Shown here: piece after piece, positions 56,441 through 64,000 of the stretch
Layout: every line of letters begins with the position of its first letter
How positions within the stretch are numbered: position 1 is the stretch's first letter
Origin: Wuchereria bancrofti
Lineage: Eukaryota; Nematoda; Chromadorea; Rhabditida; Onchocercidae
Length of the DNA stretch: 64,000 nucleotides
Direction of reading: 5' to 3'
Assembly: GCA_005281725.1 (NCBI GenBank)
Contig: SSBO01000012.1
Coordinates: forward strand, 22,371,930-22,435,929
Position numbers and translations under genes: made by a program
Notes under the pieces: model-generated
What the model saw: only the letters and a program-made list of their open reading frames with translations
The model's database searches: none
What the model was told of the DNA's origin: nothing

Positions 56441-59132
56441 TCAGTGGTTGCCATCAGGACTATAACGCATACTACGTACTAAACCATTCCAACGGATACC
56501 ACGTAAAGTAATACTTTTAAGGAATTGAACTTCTATCGATAAATCAATTCGATCGCATAATTCGCAACTTTCCAAGTATAACTCAGTGAGTTTCGGTAAT
56601 GAAACTAATGCACTGAAATAGATTGTTTATTAGCTAATTTAAATTAATTCAAAAATAATTCTTACACTTGCAATACTTACACCTTTTCAAGTACCTTTAA
56701 CATTACCGCTAAAAAAGAGAGAGTTAGTCTAAGAGAGATCAAATATTGAGTTGACAATATGATGACCGTTTAATTAATTCAAAAATTAAACTTGTCAATC
56801 ATCTAAAAGTGATACAAGCAATTTAGTCTGTTTATTTGTTTTTTTTTTCTAAAATTTTACGTGTAAAACAAATAACCTTTAAAATGATACTATCAGAATA
56901 AAATTACAATAATAGTTTTAGTAGCAGATACGAGTAAAATTTGTACGTTATAAATTGTTACGGTATCAGCTATAAATTTAAAGTAGATTAATTAAACGTA
57001 CGTGTAAAATCGTTTCAACTGATCATTAGTTGCAAATAAAGCATTCCAAATATGCACAAAACATAATGAACGATGTGTTACTAGAAACCATATCAGTAAT
57101 TCTGGATATTTTGCAGTGCTATACCGTACCCCAAGCTGTATATATACAGTAGTTAGTAAAATAAGGAATTACCGTAAGCTCAATAAATTTGACAGAAATG
57201 AAATTTGTTCTTTGTTCTATCATAAATTCTCAAAAAAAATTAAAAAAACCTACATATACATATTTTTTTGCAGATATACCAAATATTATTAAAAAAAAAA
57301 AATAAAAATTGTACTAGAATTGATCAAAAAACGTGATCATCGTCTATTGATCATTATTTTTATCCGTCACGTAACAATATCTTATGATATTGTTACGTGA
57401 CGATTTTCATTAAAATTTTTCCTTTAATGTGATATAAATTTTTCCTTTATGAATTTTTTAAAATTTTAAATCTTTTTTCTTTTCGTATTTTTTTTCAATT
57501 ATCAAGATATAAAATTAAAATTTTCAAAAGTTGTAATAAATTTGTCTAATGAATTAAATCAAAATTAAAAGATAGTAAAAAAATTTAATACCACTTACAC
57601 TTATATGTTTCAATTTGTACAAATAGCAATTAGTTTCACATAATGAATATAATATTCTGGCTAAAGTGTCATATGGACAATTGAGCACAAGCGTTTCCAA
57701 ATGTTGCATAAAACGTATAGGCGGCACTTCTAATCGATATGAACATCCTTGTTTAAATAATAATTAATTAAAATAATTATGATTATTATATAAATTATTA
57801 AAAGGAAGTAAACATAGCACTAAATTTCATACAAACATATATACATAATTTGTTATTTCTGAAATATTTTTTTGAAAAGACGTAAAATTATATTTTAAGA
57901 AATTTTAATTTATTTCAAAATATTAAATTAGATTTAATAAATAATGATTTTTTTAGAATGATTTTTTATAAAATTGAAAAAAGGAGAAAATTTTACCTTT
58001 GCCAATAGTTTTTTGAATCACAAATCCATCCATTATCAATATTTTCAATTGTCGAAAATATTGCAAAGCTAAGATAGCATCTGTTTCAAAAAATGGCTTA
58101 TTGCAAGTTTGACTTAAATCTAATCGATATAGCCTTGGTGCTGCTGATGCTAACTGCAAAACAGGTAAACAAATAATTAAATAATTAGGTGAAAATAATT
58201 TCATAGCTATTATTTCATTTATTTCATATGATCACACTATCAAATGATATGATATGCTATACTTAGATAATCATTATAATATTTCCGGAATTATTCCAAT
58301 TATATCAATCTATATCAGATGTTGCATGCTAATTAATAAACTAATTCTAATTAAAATCATCAGAAAAAAAGGATGAAACTAATTTAATTACTGCAAAATT
58401 ATTTTATCATGTCATTAGCAATAATAAACTATAAATTAAAAACTTCGGATACCTGAATTAAGCCGTTTAACGTGAGAATAACTGAACAATGACGAAATGA
58501 TAGGTCACGTAAAGCGGGCATATAAAGATTGATAAATGAAAAAATTTTATCAAAAATTATATCATAATCATTTTGCTTATTTAATAGAGTGAAATTTTTC
58601 TGCTTACAATTGTAAAACATAGTCAAATAATCAGAAACAACGTCAAGATAATTTCGATAGCATAAATTATGCTCAACGAGCCATTTGTGATACTTTGATA
58701 CCTGTCAAATAATTTCAATTGAAAATTCACAAAGTTAATCATTTTTTTTTTACTACGGAATTATTCTTGAATAAATATGAATAACAATAAGATGTCATTG
58801 TAAAAATATTTTTTAAAAAAAAAAAAACTAATGAGTAGCTAATTATCATAATGACTTTTTTTTCTTCACTAATCTTTACATTTTATTGCAGAAGAAAAAT
58901 TTTTTAAATTTAAAATATTTTAATTTGTTTCAAATTTTTTAGCTTATGTATAAAAAATTATTTTAAATAAAACCTATGAAATTAATCAATGTGAGAAAAA
59001 AAAAAGTAATTTTAAAAGATTCTGAAGAAAGGAACGAAAATAACAAACCTGTCGTAATTGAAGCAGCGAGAATAAATCGCAATAATTTAAAATGATTAAT
59101 TGAATTTCAGACGGTAAACAATTAATTGACAT
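56441..59132 (-). CDS. F-box and leucine-rich-repeat protein
   Basis: Exons, 5' to 3' on the minus strand: 59132-59049, 58701-58453, 58153-57997, 57747-57599, 57135-57002, 56728-56681 and 56612-56441; 330 residues with matching phases. The N-terminus MSINCLPSEIQLIILNYCDL, followed by LQLRQVSKYHKWLVE, is an F-box, which would bind SKP1 in an SCF ubiquitin ligase. Leucine-rich repeats follow: MPALRDLSFRHCSVILT, PRLYRLDLSQTC, MQHLETLVLNC and LPKLTELYLESCELCD, the usual substrate-binding half. The 48-nt exon needs the acceptor CTCTCTTAG at 56730-56729; the closer TTTTTTAG would break phase. The exact FBXL subfamily is not clear. A good acceptor (TTTATTGCAG, ending at 59199) lies 66 nt before the ATG. 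Confidence 0.85.
57365..57402. repeat. Perfect 17-bp inverted repeat with 4-nt loop
   Basis: CGTCACGTAACAATATC, then TTAT, then GATATTGTTACGTGACG. The arms match at all 17 positions. It lies in an intron of the F-box/LRR gene. Confidence 0.95.
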
Positions 59133-60597
59133 TGTATTTTAAGAATTGACAATCAGTTTAAAATTAACAGTTCACAGTGATTGTTAGTCGAATGATAACT
59201 GCAATAAAGAAAAGAAGGTTAAATTAGAAGTAATGATAAGAAAATAATTAATTGCCGAATATTTAGATTTTTTTTCCTTCCAAAATAAGATTTGATTGAA
59301 TTACGATATAATTTATAATACAATTTGTTTGTAATATAATTTATAAAAAATAAAAGAGCAAAGATCGAAATATCAATAATTTAAACAATTAATCAGTTCG
59401 CCAATTTTAGATTATTCATAAATGATTTCATAGAAGCCATTTAAAATATAATGCTGATTTCATCAAGGAAAAAAGAAAAATACTTTAACAATGAGTAAAT
59501 TTTCAAATAGAGAAAAATATAAAATTAGAAATATTTATACATTCATTTTTTACAGATAATAGTCTAAGAAATTATTCAATAATAATTTTTAATTCTCATT
59601 CATACGGCGAAGTGGTAATTAAAATAATATTTATGATTAAGTGGAGGTCAGGTCAGTGATCATTTAATGTCAAGTTAAGTTAAGACATTATTTAGAACAG
59701 ATAAGATATGAGAATTCCATAGGAAATTAATATGAACTTTTGCTAGAAGTATATTTCTTGATAAAAAACATCAATTTTTACTCTTCTTATCAATAAAACT
59801 TAAAAAATTCATATTCAATTTAGGAAATCTGTAATTTAGTTGCTAATTAGATTTAGAATAATAAATATCAACAAAAAGTATAAAATTTTATGGGATTTAA
59901 TATCTCTCTACTGTAATATCGTTAAAACATTTCAATTTAATTTTAAGATTAAAAACTTTATCGCATTTTATTACTCACACGTCATTTCATTAGCTGCCAC
60001 ATTTTATAAAGTAAGTTAATTTGATTTTTCTTTCCAGAAAAAAGAACAACTTTTTTTATGGTTTTAAAATTATCAAATATAAATACTTTTTTTTTTATTT
60101 ATGCATATATATCATAAATAAATGAAATACACAATGAATAAATTATCATTTAATTAAGCNAATAATATAAGTATTAAAATTAAAATGTGTCAAATGTATT
60201 TAATTTATAATTGAAATTTTAAAAGGATTATCTTATTTGTAATTATTTTTGCAAAAAAAAAAATTAATTCTTAAAAAGAAAAAACGAAAATAATGTTTAA
60301 TTTGTAATTAAATTGCTAAAGCAAAACAAAAAAAATCCTTTTAAAGTTGAAGAGAAAGTAGAATAGATTTTAAAAGTGATAATGAGGTGATAAAAAAATA
60401 AAATATATTTGACAAGAAAGAGTTAAAAGCAAGAAATAAAGAAGTCGAAAAATTGTACTCTGTTAGTTTTCCATTTTTTTTTTTAACAAAAAAATCAATA
60501 CACTGATTAATATTAGTTGAATTGATTGTGCTGTAAATGTTTATTTGGATCAATGAGTTCCTTTCTTTCTTTTTTTTTTCACTCTTTTTAACAGTAT

Positions 60598-61330
60598 TTA
60601 CTTACTTACTTATTTATTTACTTACTTATCAATCATATTGTCATGTAATTTACTTATTTATTTAGTTACTTACTTACTTATTTATCAATTATATTGCCAT
60701 GTAATTTACTTATTTATTTATTTACTTACTTATCAATCATATTGTCATGTAATTTACTTATTTATTTATTTATTTATTTACTTACTTATCAACCATATTG
60801 TCATGTAATTTACTTATTTATTTAGTTACTTACTTACTTATTTATCAATTATATTGTCATGTAATTTACTTATTTATTTATTTACTTACTTATCAACCAT
60901 ATTGTCATGTAATTTACTTATTTATTTAGTTACTTACTTACTTATTTATCAATTATATTGCCATGTAATTTACTTATTTATTTATTTATTTACTTATCAA
61001 TCATATTGCCATGCAATTTACTTATTTATTTATTTATTTATTTACTTACTTATCAACCATATTGTCATGTAATTTACTTATTTATTTAGTTACTTACTTA
61101 CTTATTTATCAATTATATTGCCATGTAATTTACTTATTTATTTATTTATTTATTTACTTACTTATCAACCATATTGTTATGTAATTTACTTATTTATTTA
61201 TTTACTTGCTTACTTAACAATTATATTGCCATGTAATTTACTTATTTATTTATTTATTTACTTATCAATCATATTGTCATGTAATTTACTTATTTACTTA
61301 CTTACTTATCAATTATATTATCATATAATT
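60598..61330. repeat. Minisatellite built on TTAC/TTAT with a conserved core
   Basis: Fourteen copies of a core (ATATTGYCATGTAATTTAC, the last diverged) are spaced about 45-60 bp apart by runs of TTAT, TTAC and TTAG tetranucleotides. The open frames across it are products of the repeat. Confidence 0.95.
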
Positions 61331-63310
61331 TGTTAGCATTTAGCAATTACTCTCCAAATGTTATGTAATTTAAAGGAAATTAAAAATTAAAAATTGGAAG
61401 AGGAAAGGAAAAAAGAAAGAAAAGTTGATGGAAAAGTTTGTTATACTATTTACTTTCAGTATTATTTAAAAAAATAAATGTTTTCTGTTATTCGATCATT
61501 TTCTTCAACTATTTTGCAATGAATGATTCATTTTTGTTTTGTGTTTATTTTTCACTTTTTTTTTTTTTTAAGAAATAGTTTAATAATTTTCTGGTAATTA
61601 TCAAGTTATGAGTGATAACATCAAACAATGAACATAGAAAAGTGTTATTATTATTATGCAGCAATTATCTTCCAGAAATATTTCAATTCAATAATTTCAT
61701 ATTTGAATTTCATTTTCGATTTTTGATTCAATTTTTTTTCGCCAACTATATAGTTTGAATTTGGCTAATAATTTCTCTATTGAATAAAATGAGAAATGAA
61801 AAAAAAAAAAAACAAAGTTTACTTCAAGCTATAATCATTGATCGATTTCATAGCGAAGGTAATTTGAAGAAAAAATTGCAGGAAAAATTTTTTAAAATTA
61901 TTCATAGTTATACATAAAAAAAAAAGATGAGAGAGAGAGGGAGAAAGAGAAAGAAAAAGAAATAATTGGAAATTCCAGAAAAAAAAAAGAGAAACAGCTA
62001 TACTTACTTAATATCTATTTCATTGATAAATTGATTAAATTCAATTACTCTCGTTGCATTTCAAATTTCATTGACATTTTCATATTCATTTAATCAACCA
62101 AATTTATTCATGTTGAAAATGGTATGCAAATTGCTTTTGTTTGTCATTCAAATCATAAGAAATCGATGTAAAATTTCCCTAAAATGAAGAAAGGAAAGAA
62201 AAAATCGATAGATAAAAATGAAATGACGAAGAAATGAAAATGTACTATCATTTAGAGAATGTCGAGAGTCGAGAATCAAGAATAGAGAATGACATTTGTC
62301 ACACTTTTCATTTTCTTCTTCCACTACAAATCACTAATTTCGTTTGTCATAAAACAAAGAAATATACATGTGTTACTTCATTACAGAAAGTTTTCCGGAT
62401 CATTTCAGTTTCTCGTTTTTTTTTTTTTTGGAAATAAATTTTAAATTTTCGACGAATTAGAATAATTATTAGCATCTATTGTATTTTAATATGTTGAATT
62501 GCTAACTTTTATTATCATTTTACATAATTAAATTCTTAAAAAATTAAAATTAATAAAGAGCTGGAAGAAATCTGAAAAAAAATGTAAACAATTAGTTGAA
62601 ATATTAAAGTAAATAATTTAATAAAAAAGAAACGAGAAATTTCTGTGCTATAATCATTGATGTTTGTTTTGATCTTTCATTTTGCACATGCAATTTATGA
62701 ATTATAGTATTTGTAAATTGATATATATTTATTTTAGTTAATTAAAATTTCAAAAAATAAGTTTAAAAATTAATAAATCAGGAAGTTTATGTATTAGTTA
62801 AGTTTATAACTTAAGAATTTCTATCTCAAGTTATATCTTACTGTACAAATTTTAACTTATGTAAATATCACTGCATTAAAGTAATCAATTTTGTGAAAGA
62901 AATTTTAGTAAAAAAGTTGAAGAATTCAACTGCTTCAATTATTTTTTATTCTCGAACAATATAAGTTAGACTTAAAAATTTTATTTTTCAAATTTTAATT
63001 AGCAAAAATTTATCCCATCAATATTGTTCCAAAAAACACTGTCAAAATATATTGTAACATTGATTTTTGCCAGTTTAACGGAACTTTTTTTGATTGATCA
63101 ATTTTTTTTGAACATAATTACTTTTAATTAGAGGTAATTTTAATTAGAAATAATTGCTTACTTTTTTTTAGTGGTAATTGCTTTTTTTTATTAATTTGAT
63201 TAATTAGTATCATTTTTGTATGGAAACATCGATGGTTTAGTATATTATGAGTTGAAAGTTTTGAATTTTTCATTTGATCGATCTGTAATCCAACAATTTT
63301 TTTTTTTTTT

Positions 63311-63350
63311 CATTTGTCCATTTGTCCATTTGCTCATTTGTCCATTTGTC
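63311..63350. repeat. CATTTGTC x5 tandem repeat
   Basis: Five head-to-tail 8-bp units, the third reading CATTTGCT. Confidence 0.9.
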
Positions 63351-63740
63351 ATAATGTTCATAATGGGGCATTATCATCATTTCGTTATTTATTTGTTTTG
63401 ATCTTTGATGTTATAATTGTAAACAAACTATGCAATAATATGAAATATGTTAACAATTAACAAAACTAAACATGAAATTTATTATCTTCATCAAGTATTA
63501 TCTAAGAAAAAAAAAATCCTAATATCTGTCTAACAGTTGTTCAAATAATTGATAACAAATAATAAAATTTAAAAATGATCCAATTGAATTAAAAATTAAT
63601 TCCCATTATGTTATTCAAATGATTAAATTGTTGGAAATTTATATCATATAAAAACAATAAAACATAAATTTGATAAAAAACATAAAAACATATATTGAAT
63701 TATCAGTTGTGGACAGTTCTTCTATCACATACGGATTAAT

Positions 63741-63954
63741 TTAGAATTGATACTGATAATTCTTATCCGATTCATCTTCTCGATATACGCTATATCGAAT
63801 TTCAGTACAAGTTGCTGATCGTTCCGAATAACAAATGGGAAAATGTATTCCGTCTCCTACATGAGAATCTACCGGAAATGCCCATAAACCCCAACCGAAT
63901 ACAGCCCGTAAATTACGATATATTCCCATATTATAATCAGCATTTGAATCACCG
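63741..63954 (-). CDS. Terminal exon of a DHHC palmitoyltransferase (partial)
   Basis: On the minus strand TTTTTCAG ends at 63955 and the exon reads, phase 2 in, to TAA at 63743-63741. NMGIYRNLRAVFGWGLWAFP followed by VGDGIHFPI matches the region after the last membrane span of ZDHHC2/15/20-type enzymes (human block: NMRQVFG, then LPIFSSLGDG and FP). The catalytic DHHC exons must lie right of the window. The tail, rich in Glu, Asp and Tyr, is short compared with vertebrate members. The enzyme would attach palmitate to cysteines of membrane proteins; the subfamily is not decided. Confidence 0.75.
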
Positions 63955-64000
63955 CTGAAAAATTTGTGCAATTTTAATTTCAATTTTCAAATTTTTAAGC

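Larger units (their letters stand above)
59199..63740. other. AT-rich intergenic region with tandem repeats
   Basis: No gene supported between the F-box/LRR gene and the DHHC gene, both on the minus strand. It holds the minisatellite at 60598-61330 and a CATTTGTC array at 63311-63350. A single N stands at 60160. Purine-rich runs (GAGAGAGAGGGAGAAAGAG) lie at about 61930. Confidence 0.5.

Noticed and set aside
60854..61336. Two 72-residue frames rich in Leu, Ile and Tyr
   Set aside because: Produced by the TTAT/TTAC minisatellite; they look membrane-like only because of base composition.

Overview
This window is AT-rich nuclear DNA of a nematode, most likely a filarial or other spirurid worm. 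The genes are split by short, T-rich introns whose acceptors usually end in TTTCAG. Several start codons sit 7-25 nt after an orphan TTTCAG-type acceptor, as expected for spliced-leader trans-splicing. The encoded proteins are metazoan, and the SYM-4/WDR44, MRPS14 and prorenin-receptor proteins align well with animal orthologues recalled from memory. No database search was possible. Exon limits were placed by hand from splice consensus, reading phase and family alignment.

The left third (1-21.6 kb) is a dense plus-strand block: the last exon of an unknown gene, SPRYD7, the NAD-isocitrate dehydrogenase beta subunit (IDH3B), WDR44 (sym-4-like, 15 exons), mitochondrial ribosomal protein uS14m, and the V-ATPase accessory protein ATP6AP2. 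The last two lie about 250 bp apart and may form an operon.

The middle (22.8-47 kb) is sparser and mostly minus strand: an MH2/SMAD-like protein resembling the Expansion family, about 7 kb of empty AT-rich DNA, a complete M14B carboxypeptidase of the CPM/CPE type, a stretch with a 50-bp satellite around an assembly gap, and a small multi-exon membrane protein that only appears when exons are joined.

The right third holds a GC-richer minisatellite (47.5-48.3 kb) and a 16-exon plus-strand gene of unknown family (48.7-55.4 kb). That gene keeps its splice sites and phases but carries four in-frame stops and one frameshift, so it is probably a recent pseudogene. After it come an F-box/leucine-rich-repeat gene on the minus strand, a TTAC/TTAT-based minisatellite, and the last exon of a DHHC palmitoyltransferase running off the right edge.

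The two observations that looked least described are the decayed 16-exon gene with its repeated GP-x-x-V and RI-(I/L)-x-x-x-H-I-T-I motifs, and the hidden 99-residue membrane protein with two possible terminal exons.
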